From Strigamia acuminata (Eukaryota; Arthropoda; Chilopoda; Geophilomorpha; Linotaeniidae): a DNA stretch of 64,000 bases. Position numbers and translations under genes: made by a program. The notes under the pieces were generated by a model. The model had not been told where the DNA came from, ran no database searches, and saw only the letters and a list, made by a program, of their open reading frames with translations. Of this stretch, positions 44,888 through 62,833 are shown piece after piece. The stretch lies in contig OX442314.1 of the NCBI GenBank assembly GCA_949358305.1, positions 13,013,060 to 13,077,059 of the forward strand, given 5' to 3'. How positions within the stretch are numbered: position 1 is the stretch's first letter; each line of letters opens with the position of its first letter.

Positions 44888-47164
44888 ATGGCTCCAACAA
44901 TTCAATCGGGACATATGTCACAAAGAGAAAACCGGCAGCGGGCGATCGACAGAAAGTGAGAAAACTTGGACTTTTTTTGATGCATTTGAACTTACTGGGA
45001 TTGTTTTTTGTTTGTTTGCAGGTCGGAATTAGTTTGCAGAATCAAATATTGTAACACATTACCGGATATACCGTTTGATCCGAAATTCATCACATACCCA
45101 TTTGAATCTAACAGGTAAACTAGTAATAGAAAATTGAAAAATAAGTTTGGGTGTAATAATATTTGTTTTTTAGATTTGTTCAATATAATCCTACGTCGTT
45201 AGAAAGAAATTATAAACACGAACTGTTAACCGAGCACGATTTAGGGGTGACAATCGATCTAATTAATCCGGAAACTTATGCTGTGGATCCAAATGGTATG
45301 AAAATTGTACCAGGGGCAGATCCAGAAAACGTTCAAGGAGTGGACATTTTGGTTCAATTTTGCTCACACAAAAATTGGATGTTTTTGGTCAAAAAATTAT
45401 GATTTTGGCCTAAAAATGATTTTTTTTTGGTCTTGGAATGAATTTTTCTGGCCAAAATACGAATTTTTTGGCTTAATAATGAAGTCTGTCTCTGAATTGC
45501 TCACAGTTGTCGTAATTACCGACTAAAATATTCGTTTGTTTTTCAGTTCCATTGGATTTAGCTGATGAAAGGTTACTTGAGGAAGATGTCGTCGCGCCAC
45601 AAGACTCAAAGCGGTCTCAGCATCACGCTAAAAGAGTGTCGTGGTTACGAAGAACCGAATATATATCCACAGAATTCACACGGTTTCAACCGTCATCTGA
45701 CAAAACTGAAACAAAGTATATTTTATACAATATTTTTTTTATATTTAATTTAATTTAATTTTTGTAATAATGCAGAGTTGGCTACAATGTCAAGAAATTC
45801 TTTAAAGAACAGGATTTGTACATGGACAGAGACAGCCAGATTAAGGCCATTGACAAAACGTTTGAAGATGCTAAGCAAACGGTAATTATTTTTAGAAAAA
45901 AAATGTTTTTGGTCAGTTTTGTTCGATGGTAAATAATCCGGTTTTTATAGGTGGAGAAACATTACAGCAAACCTGGTGTTACACCTGCGGAAGTTTTATC
46001 GATATATCCAGATTTTGATGTAACTTATTCGACTTATTTTATTGGAAATTGTTTTCATTGTATTTTATTTGCATTTTGTCAATAGTTGTGGCGATATCCT
46101 TGCGCCCAAGTCATTTTTGACAGCGATCCAGCACCCGCAAACAGAGCAGTAAATGTTCAAATTGAAGAAATGTCTCAGGCTATGATTCGGGGTGTGATGG
46201 ATGAAAGCGGAGAACAATTCGTTGCGTACTTTTTACCAACCGAAGAAACTACATCGAAAAGAAAACGTGATATTGATGACTCGGTCGAATATCGGGACGA
46301 GGAAGAGTAAATAGCATTTAATTGAAATAGTTTTTCATTGTTTGTTTATTTATTTATATTTTTTTCTAGATATGATTACAAAATGGCTCGAGAATATAAC
46401 TGGAATGTAAAGAATAAGGCTTCAAAGGGTTACGAAGAGAATTATTTCTTTGTTTTTCGGGAGACTGGCGTTTATTATAACGAACTCGAAACCAAGTAAA
46501 TTTCAGAGCGTGAAATTTTAATTTTGATTTTATTTAATATTTATTATTTTTATTAATAGAGTACGATTGAGTAAGCGAAGGGTTAAAGCTGGCGTGCAGC
46601 CAAACAATTCACGTTTAGTTGTCCAACATCGGCCATTGAACGCGCAAGAATTCAAGTTGCAAGAAGTGCGACTGATGCAACTGGAGCCGCCTCAAGAAGA
46701 GGAGGAGGAAATGGAAGTTGACGATAAAAATGCTGCGAAAGGTATTGAATTTATTGATATATTGTGGTTTGGGAATTATTTAATAATGTTCTATTCTTCT
46801 TTTAGCGCCAAAAGAGAAAGTTGAAAGTAATAGTGAGGCAGAAGATAACGATAAAGCTGAGAGTGGTAGTGAAGCTGTTGAAGAAAGTGACAATGATCAG
46901 GAAATGGCTACTGAAGAACCCGAAAAGGAAAAAGAAGTCGAACCCCAAGAGAATAATGACGAAGAAGAGGACGAGAAAGAGAAAGACAAAGAGAAAGAAA
47001 AGACTGCTAGTAATAGTGGAAGTGGGGGTAGCAGCAGCAGCAGTAGTAGCAGTAGCGCCAGTGAGAGCGAGGAATCCGCGAGTGGCAGCGACAGTGAAAG
47101 CGAAGAAGACGAGGTTAAAAAGAAAAGGGACGAAGAAGAAATTTTTGGAAGTGATAGTGATTAA
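44888..47164 (+). CDS. PAF1: RNA polymerase II-associated factor 1
   Basis: Core subunit of the nuclear PAF1 complex, which travels with elongating Pol II and promotes histone modification. Ten exons: 44888-44955, 45022-45114, 45174-45295, 45547-45715, 45776-45881, 45951-46019, 46086-46306, 46370-46495, 46560-46741, 46806-47164; total 504 aa (human 531). Conserved blocks include [107 protein letters not shown] and [13 protein letters not shown]. The C-terminus is an acidic Glu/Lys then Ser-rich tail, also usual. Intron 3 (45296-45546) contains a run of TTTTTGGCC-type repeats. Confidence 0.97.
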
Positions 47165-47494
47165 ATTCTATTGAAATTAGAATTTGTTTATGTATTTTTG
47201 CCATTAAAACTCATCTTATTCATTACAACTCATTGAATTATTTATTAAACTGCAAATAAATAAATACCTATAAAATCAGCGGCCATTTTCCTAACGATTT
47301 CTTTGCCACTAGAGGCCGCCGCTGTTTCAACCGTATCAATATCGACATTTTAAATTAAATAAAGAAGCTAAAGCTATCGCATGACCCACGCACGATTGTG
47401 AGTACCAAACTGAAATTTAACGCTTGGTAAGTTCCGTTTTCGTTATTTTTGATACGTGGAATTAATTCTGTTGCGTATATAGTTGTGCGGCATC
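47165..47494. other. Spacer between PAF1 and KIFBP
   Basis: It contains an AATAAATAAA cluster at about 47255 (PAF1 poly(A) signal) and the KIFBP 5' UTR. Nothing else recognised. Confidence 0.4.
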
Positions 47495-49297
47495 ATGGAG
47501 TTGAATTTCACACGCCTTTCGGAAACATTCGAAAAGGCACGGTACCTATTGGAAGAGGAGAGCAAAAAGGACCCGGAAACCGAACCCTACAAGTCGAAAT
47601 ACGCAGCTAAAGAGTTATTCGTGTCTTTAAAGTCTACGCTGAAAAAACATCAAGACCAACAATCAAACGACGATGAAACACCGAACAAATACCGATTCAT
47701 GATGGCTGCGCTGGAGTATTACATCGGGGTGATTTGTTTGGACACTTTGGAGACGGCAACGGGCGAAGAACATCTTGGAAAATGCCTGGAAATTTTAAAA
47801 GGATCAGAGCTGAATCCTGAATGCGTAATCCCCGTTTTAAATACCTTGAATCAGCTGGGATTGATGTGGTGTCGAAGAGGCGATCCGATTAAATCGAAAG
47901 AATATTTACTTCAAGCCGAGAACTTGTACACGAAATACACGACGAACGGCGGCAAGAACCCATTTTCACCCGCCGATTTATTCTCGGACAAAATCAGCGA
48001 CGAAAAACTCGAAAACAACTTGCAAGTCCTCGAAAGCGTGATGACGCACACACACTACTACTTGGCGCAAGTGTACAGCGCGTTGGAAGAGACGGGAAAA
48101 GCGGCCGCTTACTGTCACTCCACTTTGAAGCGTGAATTGGAAAGCAAGGAGTTCGACCCGTTGGATTGGTCCATCAATGCCGCAACTTTATCGCAGTATT
48201 TTCTCTCCAACAACAAATTCGACTACGCGCGTCATCATTTGGCTTGCGCCGTTTTCGTTCTGGAGCAATTCGAGTCCGGGTTTTTGTCGACCGAGAACAC
48301 CGGGGCAGATTTCGAGTCGAGACACGAAATGTTGAAGCAGAAAAAAGCGGACATCGCGCGCTGCTGGATCAAGTACGCGCACGCGTTGCTTTTAAGTTCG
48401 AAAGAAAAAGTGATGCTTTTAGCTAACGAAGACGAAGAAAACGATGCGAATGCGCCTTCGAAGAGCGAAATCGAAGAAGCGGAGATTGGGAAAACGCAGC
48501 AGGGTGAAAATTGCGACGAAGAAATGGAATTAGACATGTTATTTAAGTCTCTGGAAGTGACGGCGCTCGAAGACCAGGTGTCCGCGGAAGCGGTGATGAT
48601 TTTCTCCGAGGCGCGCAAAGTGTTCCTCAATGCGCAGAACTGGGTGAGCGTGGCGAAAGAATATTACACTTTAGACGACCACGCTTCGGATTACATTCAA
48701 TTGATGCAAGATTACAGCACTTTGTATAAATTGTTGGCGTTTTTCGAGCCCAATTCGGACCGGCAGTGTAAGATGCACAAACGACGCATCGATTTGTTGG
48801 AAGGGGTCTTGAAGGAACTGAATCCGCAGTATTATTTGGATAAATGTCGCCAGCTGAAGTTCGAATTGGGCGAAATTTATTGTCATTTGTTGGACACGAA
48901 AACGAGCATGTTGCGGGATAGTGAGCTAGATATGTCGTCGCACGCTGTGCAGAAGATTAATCATTTGGCCAAGCAAAGCATACATCAGTTTTCTACGTTT
49001 TTGGAAACGTTTTTGGATTCCAGCGGTGAGACGCCGTCGAAACATGCGGAGGAAAACGAACGACCGATTTTATTGGCGCATTTCTTTATGGGTCGGTTGT
49101 ACTCGAAGATCAAGGTGCGCGATCCGAAAAAGGAATTGGATTATTTGAAGCAATCGCAGCATCATTTTCAACGAATTGTTCGATATTGCGAGGAGAACAG
49201 CAGTGCTGAGAGTGTCATGAAAGAGGAATTGGACGTTTGTAAGGAAATGGTTAAGTTATTGCCTGTGAAAATGGAAAAAGTGTTAAGTACGATTTAG
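47495..49297 (+). CDS. KIFBP: KIF-binding protein
   Basis: A cytosolic TPR-like alpha-solenoid that binds kinesin motor domains and blocks their attachment to microtubules; needed for axon outgrowth and mitochondrial transport. Single exon, 600 aa (human 621). The start is the first true ATG (47495, MELNFTRLSETFEKARYLLEE); the open frame extends four non-ATG codons upstream. Conserved stretches include YRFMMAALEYYIGVICLDTLET, LNQLGLMWCRRGD, THTHYYLAQVYSALEE, LDWSINAATLSQYFL and AHFFMGRLYSKI. An acidic insert (EDEENDANAPSKSE) lies near 310. It has no introns and is GC-richer than its intron-rich neighbours. Confidence 0.95.
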   Translation: MELNFTRLSETFEKARYLLEEESKKDPETEPYKSKYAAKELFVSLKSTLKKHQDQQSNDDETPNKYRFMMAALEYYIGVICLDTLETATGEEHLGKCLEILKGSELNPECVIPVLNTLNQLGLMWCRRGDPIKSKEYLLQAENLYTKYTTNGGKNPFSPADLFSDKISDEKLENNLQVLESVMTHTHYYLAQVYSALEETGKAAAYCHSTLKRELESKEFDPLDWSINAATLSQYFLSNNKFDYARHHLACAVFVLEQFESGFLSTENTGADFESRHEMLKQKKADIARCWIKYAHALLLSSKEKVMLLANEDEENDANAPSKSEIEEAEIGKTQQGENCDEEMELDMLFKSLEVTALEDQVSAEAVMIFSEARKVFLNAQNWVSVAKEYYTLDDHASDYIQLMQDYSTLYKLLAFFEPNSDRQCKMHKRRIDLLEGVLKELNPQYYLDKCRQLKFELGEIYCHLLDTKTSMLRDSELDMSSHAVQKINHLAKQSIHQFSTFLETFLDSSGETPSKHAEENERPILLAHFFMGRLYSKIKVRDPKKELDYLKQSQHHFQRIVRYCEENSSAESVMKEELDVCKEMVKLLPVKMEKVLSTI

Positions 49298-49520
49298 AGC
49301 AATTTTTTTTTTGTTTGTTGTTGTAATTTTTTTTTATTTTGTTATTTTGTTGTTTTTTTTGTATGGAGAAAAATAATAATTTCTATTCTATATATTTTTT
49401 TTAAAAAATATTTTTGTTTATTTTTTGCTGAAAATTAATTTTGCATTTGCTTGGTTTTTGAAGAATAAAAACAGTTGATGCTTTGACGTTAATTTAGGAT
49501 TATTCAGAATTTTAGAAAAG

Positions 49521-55819
<6,299 letters not shown>

Positions 55820-56359
55820 TTTATTCATTCAATTGAAGGGAAAAAAAGAAAAATGAGAAAATAATTCAAATAGTGATAATACTGTTGTCATTCAACCATA
55901 TTCGTCTGCTAACATTATGTATCTACATTCCATCTGGTGGTGAACATAACAAGCTTATAATTTCCACGTTACAGCGCTGCGAGTAACGCACTTCAACTCC
56001 AGGTCCTTGGGATTGATTGGGAGCGGTCGTCCTTGTTGTACAAGTACAAATATAATACAAACGGAAGGCATCGATAAAATTATTAATCTCAATTGTCCTC
56101 CACGAAACGGACGAGTTTTGCATTCTTTTTTCCACAACTGACCATTATGCGCGTGTCTTGGCAAATGCGTTTTTATTTCATCTGCGATTGACGACATTTT
56201 AATCTTTTTTTTTTCTACCATTCACGATGCAAGCAAAAACGGCTAATAAGGCGCACAATTTCTGACTAATACCACGTATTTAAGTATGTGTTCCAAGGAC
56301 ATTGCAGCTGAGCGTTAAAAAAATCCTTTCTTCTTATTTTTCCGTCAGATTGGAGCAAA
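55820..56359. promoter_or_regulatory. Divergent intergenic region, LRRC9 and KLHDC3
   Basis: It must hold both promoters. GTTGTCATTCAAC at 55884-55896, 65-77 bp upstream of the LRRC9 ATG, resembles an X-box but breaks consensus in one half. A small open frame (55955-56197, -) is listed separately. Confidence 0.4.
55955..56197 (-). CDS. Possible small membrane protein
   Basis: An open frame of 80 codons starting MSSIADEIKTHLPRHAH, with one hydrophobic stretch (LIILSMPSVCIIFVLV) flanked by basic residues. An upstream in-frame ATG (56221) adds a Lys run. It has the look of a small single-pass, perhaps mitochondrial, protein, but I recognise no family and it could be chance; it lies between two divergent genes. 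Confidence 0.3.
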   Translation of the reverse strand: MSSIADEIKTHLPRHAHNGQLWKKECKTRPFRGGQLRLIILSMPSVCIIFVLVQQGRPLPINPKDLELKCVTRSAVTWKL

Positions 56360-57974
56360 ATGCGGTGGATAATACGACTCGAAGGCGGTCCGCGACGAGT
56401 GAATCATGCTGCGGTTGCCATTGGGGACAGAATTTATTCGTTTGGCGGCTACTGCACTGGCGAAAGCTATAGAGAATCGATACCCATGGATGTACATGTG
56501 CTTAACACTAGTAGGAAAATTGAAAATACTTTTTATAAAAAAAAAAATTAATTAAAAAATAATTATTTTTAGTATCGCTCAGATGGACTGCTTTATCAAT
56601 CCCTGATATTTCGGATCCTCAATACAAACACATTCCTTTCCATCGATATGGTCACACGGCTGTAATTTATCTTGAGAAGGCTTTGATTTGGGGCGGACGA
56701 AATGACGCACGTGCTTGTAATAAATTGTACAGTTTCGACGTTTGTATGTTTTTGTTTTTATTATTATCGTTAAAATAATTTTTTTTTTAAATCTTTAAAT
56801 TAATTTTTTTTTTTTTATAAATTAGCCATACATAAATGGACCGCTCATCAGGTGAGCGGGCAAATACCAGCTGCCAGGGACGGCCATTCTGCTTGCATAA
56901 TAAATGGCAACATGTATATATTTGGCGGGTACGAAGAAGAAGATGATCGTTTTTCTCAAGATGTTCACATGTTGAATTGTGAAACACTTTCTTGGTCGTT
57001 TATACTGACAAAAGTAATTAATTTGTGTTAAATTATTATTTATTTATTTATTTATTTTGATTTGTTGTTTAGGGTACACCACCTCGGTGGAGGGATTTTC
57101 ATTCTGCAACAGCTTTGGGTCACTACATGTACATATTCGGGGGACGGGGCGATAGATTAGGCCCGTATCACTCGCCAGATGAAATATATTGCAACCAAAT
57201 TACGTTTCTGGACACAGTTACGCGAACATGGAGCCAGCCAAGCACGTCTGGACTCGCACCAGTAGGCAGAAGAAGCCATTCTGCGTGTAATTTTTACACT
57301 TTTAATTGTGTTTAATGCGTGTTTCTAATGTTAACCTTCGTTTTTAGTTGTTTACAGAGGTCATTTATATATTTTTGGAGGATATAATAGTTTACAGAAT
57401 AAGCATTTTGGTGATTTGTTTCGATACGATCCAGGTAAATTAATTACACGACAAAATAAAAATAAAATTATTTTATTTTATTTTATTTTTTTTATTTTTT
57501 TTAAAGCGTCGTGCGTTTGGTCAAGTGTGAAAGTGGAAAATCCTGGTCCTTGTCCACGAAGAAGGCAGTGTTGCTGCGTGATAAAAGATAGGGTATTTTT
57601 ATTCGGCGGTACTAGGTAAACGCAGGAAATAATTTGAAAAGAAAAATAGCTGACAAATTTAATTTATTTCAGTCCCTATCCAAGTGGACAAGTTCCACCC
57701 CCAACTCATGCATTACATGATCCGACTGACCCATCATCGTTGATGGACCATAATGATCTCTATTTACTAGATTTTGGTAATTAAATTTAAAAAAAAAAAA
57801 ATATATATTTTTTTAATTTATTGTTTTACAGCTCCGTCGTTAAAGACTCTTTGTGCAATGGTTGTGATCGAGCATGGTTTAGATCAAACGAATCTCCCCG
57901 CCATTATTAGGTGGGAAATCGCATCAATGACTACAAATAATAATATTAGTCGACCTCTTAATAATGCTGGATGA
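56360..57974 (+). CDS. KLHDC3: Kelch domain-containing protein 3
   Basis: A six-bladed kelch propeller protein, in mammals a CUL2 substrate receptor that reads C-terminal degrons; also known as Peas. Eight exons: 56360-56510, 56573-56743, 56826-57013, 57073-57286, 57348-57434, 57507-57615, 57673-57776, 57832-57974; 388 aa (human 382). Blades: GDRIYSFGGYC, KALIWGGRND, GNMYIFGGYEEEDD, GHYMYIFGGRGDR, RGHLYIFGGYN and DRVFLFGGTSPYP, with CPRRRQCCCVI and the family end SLKTLCAMVV, IRWEIASMTTNNNISRP. Several ends of the family match closely, so identity is secure. Confidence 0.96.
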
Positions 57975-58340
57975 ATATTTTTGATGAGCAGAAAGATACT
58001 TTACTCAATAATTCGGCACAAAAAAGTTACATTATCATTTACTTTGCTTGTTTTTGTGTTTCAGTAATATACATCTTTTAACAATCGATTGATATTGTTG
58101 TTTTTTCTTTTTTTGCTTTTTTTTTTATCAATTAAATAACGATTTGTATTTCCATTTACCGTATAAAGAATCTTGATTTTATTAAATTCAAATTCCAGTT
58201 TGTTTAGCATTTAATCCTCGATTATTACAAGTAACTTTTAATTCTGTTGCCACATTTGTTTGTTTTTCTTTCTTTCTTTTGATGAGTAATAATTAATAAC
58301 AATTGTGTAATCTGGATTGTTTACTGGCTGATGCAGTAAC
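57975..58340. other. Convergent 3' spacer
   Basis: AT-rich 3' flank of KLHDC3 and of the small membrane ORF on the other strand. No gene or structured element seen. Confidence 0.4.
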
Positions 58341-58709
58341 TTAGAAAATGGTTTTAAGCAGACGACTAAACAGCATCAGACCAACGCTTAAAAGTACCAA
58401 TAAAACTATGAGCAAACTCGTAATGGTATCAAAATCGTCGGATTTGATTGACTTTTCTTCTTTTTTCTTCATTTTATCCGCAACATTCATGTACTTCTCC
58501 ACATAATCACTCAAGCTATTGCAAATACCGCATCCATTTTCACGTGATTTTCCTTTGGGGTTAAGCAAAGGTGGTAGCAATACCACCAAACCTAGAAATG
58601 AAATGTTAAACGAATGCAAAACTGGAGAAAAGAAAATATTTTTTATCAATAATTGCAGGGAAACATTGAGATGAATTGCTGTGCCAAGGCTAAATAATTT
58701 CTTTTGCAT
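58341..58709 (-). CDS. Small membrane protein, 5' structure uncertain
   Basis: The convincing part is the last 80 or so codons (up to about 58591, after a TTTCTAG acceptor): a Cys-x-x-Cys, a charged helix (YVEKYMNVADKMKKKEEKS) and a C-terminal membrane span (LLIVLLVLLSVGLMLF) ending RLLKTIF, as in tail-anchored proteins. Upstream the frame stays open to an ATG at 58709 but reads as hydrophobic low-complexity sequence, so it may be intron or UTR. It shares a short divergent region with SDE2. No family recognised. Confidence 0.4.
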   Translation of the reverse strand: MQKKLFSLGTAIHLNVSLQLLIKNIFFSPVLHSFNISFLGLVVLLPPLLNPKGKSRENGCGICNSLSDYVEKYMNVADKMKKKEEKSIKSDDFDTITSLLIVLLVLLSVGLMLFSRLLKTIF

Positions 58710-58849
58710 TCGTTATAGTGACCCACAATGCAATGCAGGGTCACGTGCGACTGTACACCAACAGTCGGCGTCACATGACGCTTGGTGAACAGGAACTCCA
58801 GACGTATTAAATTATTAGTATCTGTTTTACGTAATTTAACGTAGACAGA

Positions 58850-60286
58850 ATGATTTTTGTGAAATCCGTTCCGCTCTCTTTCTCCCGCAAATCCGAAGTT
58901 TACATTGCTCACGACAACTGCACGACCGCAGAATTATTAAAATGGAAATTGAAGTTCAAGTTGGTAAGAATCGAACAATTCGAAGAAAAACCGGAAGTTT
59001 AAATTGATACAAATGTCAAAACTGTCTCGTTAAATTTCAGAAAATAAATCCCGAACATTTCACACTTTATCGTGGTAAAAGACAACTAAAAAACGACGAT
59101 TTGATTGAAGATAATGACGTCGTCCACATGCATTTTAGGACAGAGGGAGGCAAAGGAGGTATTTGTTTATTAAAACATGTTGACGTAACGTTGTCTTAAC
59201 TTTGCCTGATTTATATTTCAAGGTTTTGGATCAATGTTACGAGCCATCGGCGCTCAGATCGAGAAAACAACGAACAAAGAAGCTTGTCGAGATCTGAGTG
59301 GACGAAGACTTCGCGATATAAACGAAGAACGACGGTAATTTATTCATAAAATAAATATTACCATTTATTTTTATTGATGTAATTTGTTTTTAGATTGAAA
59401 AAATGGATTGCCAAGCAAACTGAGAGAGAAAGGGAGCGAGATGAACGACGGAAACAAAGGTTACAACGGTTGCTTGAAAAACCGAAACACCAGTTTAACG
59501 ATCCTGAGTATGATAAAGTTTTGTCCAATTTAGCTGGCAATATTAATGATGCCTTGACTGAAGGTGTGTATTTAATATTTTAATCATTTGTTAGCATAAT
59601 TTGCTTCGCGGTATCGGTTATTTAATCGTGGCATTTTGTTTAGGATTGAAAAAAAGCGAAAAAATGGAAAATGAACCGACAACATCGAAGCGAAAAGCTC
59701 TCGATGCGCCGTCGACGTCTGTTAAAAAAGTAAAAGGATGGCAGCTGGATGAGGATTTCGACAATTTGAGCTCCGATACCGATTCGAGTCCATCGGAAGA
59801 TGACTCGTCGCCCAATCAAGTTGTGTAAGTTGCAAGATGTCGATTTGTATCGAATCACTGAAATGTTTTTACCGTGTGGGTTATTGCAGTAGCGAAAACT
59901 CAGATGATACTCAAGAAGAAAGACAAAAAAGCACACCAAGTGATGCCTCAACAAGTAACGAGAACCAGCAAATGCCGTCCGATGTCGTCACGAGTACAGA
60001 TTCGGACTCGTGCAGCAAAACCAACATGGACGAAATTAAATCGCAGCCTGAACTGGTAAATAATAATTTTTAAATTTTTTTAAATTATTGATTAATTCGA
60101 TGGAAATGTTATTAGATTACAGATTTAGATTTGAACGATTACAACAGTGTTGAACAGCTTGAACGTTTGGGTTTAGAGACGTTGAAATTGGCGTTAAAGA
60201 AGCGAGAGATGAAAATCGGAGGCACTTTGCGTCAGAGAGCAGAACGACTCTTTAATTGTAAAGAAAATAAGGAACAGATGGATTAA
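58850..60286 (+). CDS. SDE2: SDE2 telomere maintenance/replication and splicing factor homologue
   Basis: SDE2 carries an N-terminal ubiquitin-like fold that is cleaved after GGKGG; the released part acts in PCNA-linked replication stress control and in splicing. Seven exons: 58850-58963, 59041-59158, 59223-59334, 59394-59563, 59644-59824, 59890-60055, 60116-60286; 343 aa. The first exon is short; a later ATG at 58942 is out of frame with the rest, while 58850 gives a proper ubiquitin-like start ([20 protein letters not shown]). Then [36 protein letters not shown], a basic helix, an acidic Ser-rich middle and a C-terminal SAP-like helix pair ([18 protein letters not shown]). Confidence 0.93.
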
Positions 60287-60361
60287 CTTATAAACATCAC
60301 TCGGATATTGTAAAAAAATAAATACTTTTTTTTGTTTTATAGAAAATTAATAATAATATGC

Positions 60362-61866
60362 TTAATCGTTATTACTACTTTGTAGAAATTGAACTTGGCT
60401 TTTTAATATCGTCATTTTCCCTAGGAGGGGTTTGCGATATTCAAGTTTCTCTAATTTGCAAAGTGGGTATTTATCGGGCAGTTCTTGTAAAATACGTCGG
60501 CGAGTACGCGGCGTGTATGGTTTGTCGCCGATTGGTTCGTTAACGTTTGCAGCACTGCGTTCAGTTGTAGGGACTGCGGACAAATCGGCAGCAAACTTCG
60601 GGAATCCATCCTCCAAAATTGGCGTACTTGTTTGTGGTCTCCCGTTCGGAGAGACTGGGAAATACAACGAATGTGAGAATTTTTGCTCGGTGAACAACAA
60701 ATTTGTGATAAATTTGTAAAATTTTGGACAAAATTTGGCAAATTTTCTGAAATTTGGACAATTTTTGGAAAATTTTCTGAAATTTGATCAATATTTGGCA
60801 AATTTTGGCAAATTTTCTGAAATTTTGGACAAAACTGTGACTAATAATTTGGACAAATTGTAATATTTTAATTTTTAAAAACTTTAAAAGAAATACCGGT
60901 AACATAGATACCTGATAGAAAGTCGCTGTAAGAGGCAGCCATCAACGACGATGGTTTCAACTTACGTTTATCCCCAGAAGACGACACTCTTTTGGGCTTG
61001 ACCGGTCGTCTACAAAGCAACAACACTTAATAAATTGGTATTTATTGCTTTAATCAATAAAATCTTACTTAAGACAATCATTTGCAACCTCTGCATCCCT
61101 TATTAGACTTTTTTCCGGAGTGTTAAAACAAAAAGGTGACCCAGCTAAAAAAAAAAAAAAATACAAATATAATGTCTGCTGCATACCGTTAACTGCAGAT
61201 AAAAAAAATTAATTAATTTCATGCTAATTACCCATGAAAACAGTATCATCTGGACTCTCAGCTGAAAATAATTTTTTTTTAAATTAAAATTCTATTGAAT
61301 TCCATTTCTATTATGAATTTTACAATCGCCGTGACGAAGAGTTTCAATTTCCGTTTCGTAGTCGTAACTTTCTGAAGTGCTTGATTCGGACGTGAACACA
61401 GCGGTATCATCACTACTATGCTCACTGTTTCTGCTATTACTTTCATGGTCACTGTTTCTGCTATTACTATCATGCTCACTGCTTCTGCTATGACTACCAT
61501 CTCCTTCCATAACGTCAGTTTTCGCTCGTTTGGAGCATTTCCCAATAATGGGCGATTTCTAAAACAACAACAAAGGACGCCATTACTGCAATAATTACTT
61601 TTCTCAACATACCAACCTTTCTTTTCACATTAGCTAGGCTTTTAGTATCGCTATAAGAAAAATTCAAGAGGTGAAATAATTTTTGTAACATAACTGCAAC
61701 AACACCATGAACTTGCGTGTTTCGCCAATACAAAATGTTTTTTGCTTTAACAATGGGCGAATGGCCTTCGTCTTGAAATAAAAAGAAAATAAACAATTGA
61801 AAGTGACAATAATTGAATTAAACCTGAATAAAACGTACTTTTCTTCTTTGAAAAAGTAGAAGACAT
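60362..61866 (-). CDS. Unrecognised Ser/Lys-rich, probably nuclear protein
   Basis: Seven exons in transcript order, 61866-61839, 61771-61617, 61558-61324, 61261-61232, 61144-61069, 61009-60912 and 60654-60362, join in phase to 304 aa. The start MSSTFSKKK is followed by a short helical region (AVMLQKLFHLLNFSYSD), a Ser/Asn/His repeat stretch (SRNSEHDSN units), an acidic linker, basic patches (RPVKPKRVSSSGDKRKLK; TPRTRRRILQEL) and a TP motif (CFNTPEK). No domain recognised. Exon 3 can instead run to a TAG at 61292. Divergent from the next gene; 51 bp separate the starts. Confidence 0.55.
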
Positions 61867-61917
61867 CGTAGAATCCTAGCTGAAGAAGAATATTTTCTAA
61901 AATTTGTCTTCGGCGCT

Positions 61918-62783
61918 TTGCATCGATTTATTATAACCAGATGTCGTTACCTATCCACTACTTTTCTTGGCATGACATCATCGAAAAAGGCATCAATGGC
62001 TGTCTATGCCGAAATGTCTTTACAATGGTCCCAGGAATCTCCGCCGCAACGAGTACCAGCGACACCCGAATTAAAACAGTTTCAAAATGTTTTTGCACCA
62101 GTTGTACCCGAAGCATCCGTTGGATTTGATAGCAATGAGCATGGGCGCGTAAATGGTAAAAATTGTTTGCTGGGAAAGAAATGACATTTTGTTTTATAAT
62201 TTATTCACGTTGTAATTTCAGAGCGCAGCAGCAATGGAGTAGAAGAACAAATCAATCGTTTTAACCATATTGTTTATCAACATTCGCCATCAGGTGAATT
62301 ACGGTGAAATTTACCTAGTGTTGTAATTTATACTTATTCTCCACTAATTGAAGTTTCAGGAGAGATAATTTCTTCACTTTCTACTCACCAATCGCCCATT
62401 TCTCGTAATTCTGAAGATGCAACCGATTCACAATCACAAATAAATCAATCGCCAATTATAACGTCATGTTGTTCAATTGGTAATTACTTTGATAAATTTT
62501 TATTTCATTTTTTTTAAAAAATTTTATGTTTTATTTTATAGGGTCGGAGAAAAATTCAGTAATGGAAAATGAATTGCAAATCTTGGAAAATCGTGAAAGG
62601 GAATTGCGCCCAGATAAACCTAAATTTTCTGCTGCCACTTTATTGTCTGGTAACTCCGTACAAAAAAGACAGATCACTCAAAGTGAATTTGAAAAATGTT
62701 CTAATTATTTATGGGATGATAACGAGCCGATATTTAGTGACACTGGACCAATATTCCTTGACAGTGACTCAATATTTGCATAA
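61918..62783 (+). CDS. Unrecognised Ser/Gln-rich protein with acidic C-terminus
   Basis: Four exons, 61918-62155, 62222-62293, 62360-62479 and 62542-62783, join in phase to 223 aa (or 205 aa from the ATG at 61972). The first residues (MHRFIITRCRYLSTTF) resemble a mitochondrial presequence, but the rest is low-complexity, with a QSP/SP-rich centre, a charged helix (MENELQILENRERELR) and an acidic end with a duplicated phrase (EPIFSDTGPIFLDSDSIFA). No family recognised. Confidence 0.5.
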
Positions 62784-62833
62784 TTACTTTATTTTAGCAT
62801 TAAAAACATATTTTTTACTTGACATTTTAAATG

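Noticed and set aside
45305-45526. ORF of 73 codons rich in Trp and Phe inside PAF1 intron 3
   Set aside because: It is a translation of TTTTTGGCC-type repeats; the family alignment and phases require this to be intron.
46821-47174. Lys/Arg-rich frame overlapping the PAF1 tail
   Set aside because: It is the +1 shadow of the acidic, Ser-rich PAF1 C-terminus.
58646-58912. Minus-strand ORF of 88 codons opposite the SDE2 start
   Set aside because: It overlaps the confirmed first SDE2 exon in antisense and leads to no convincing splice into the downstream membrane ORF.
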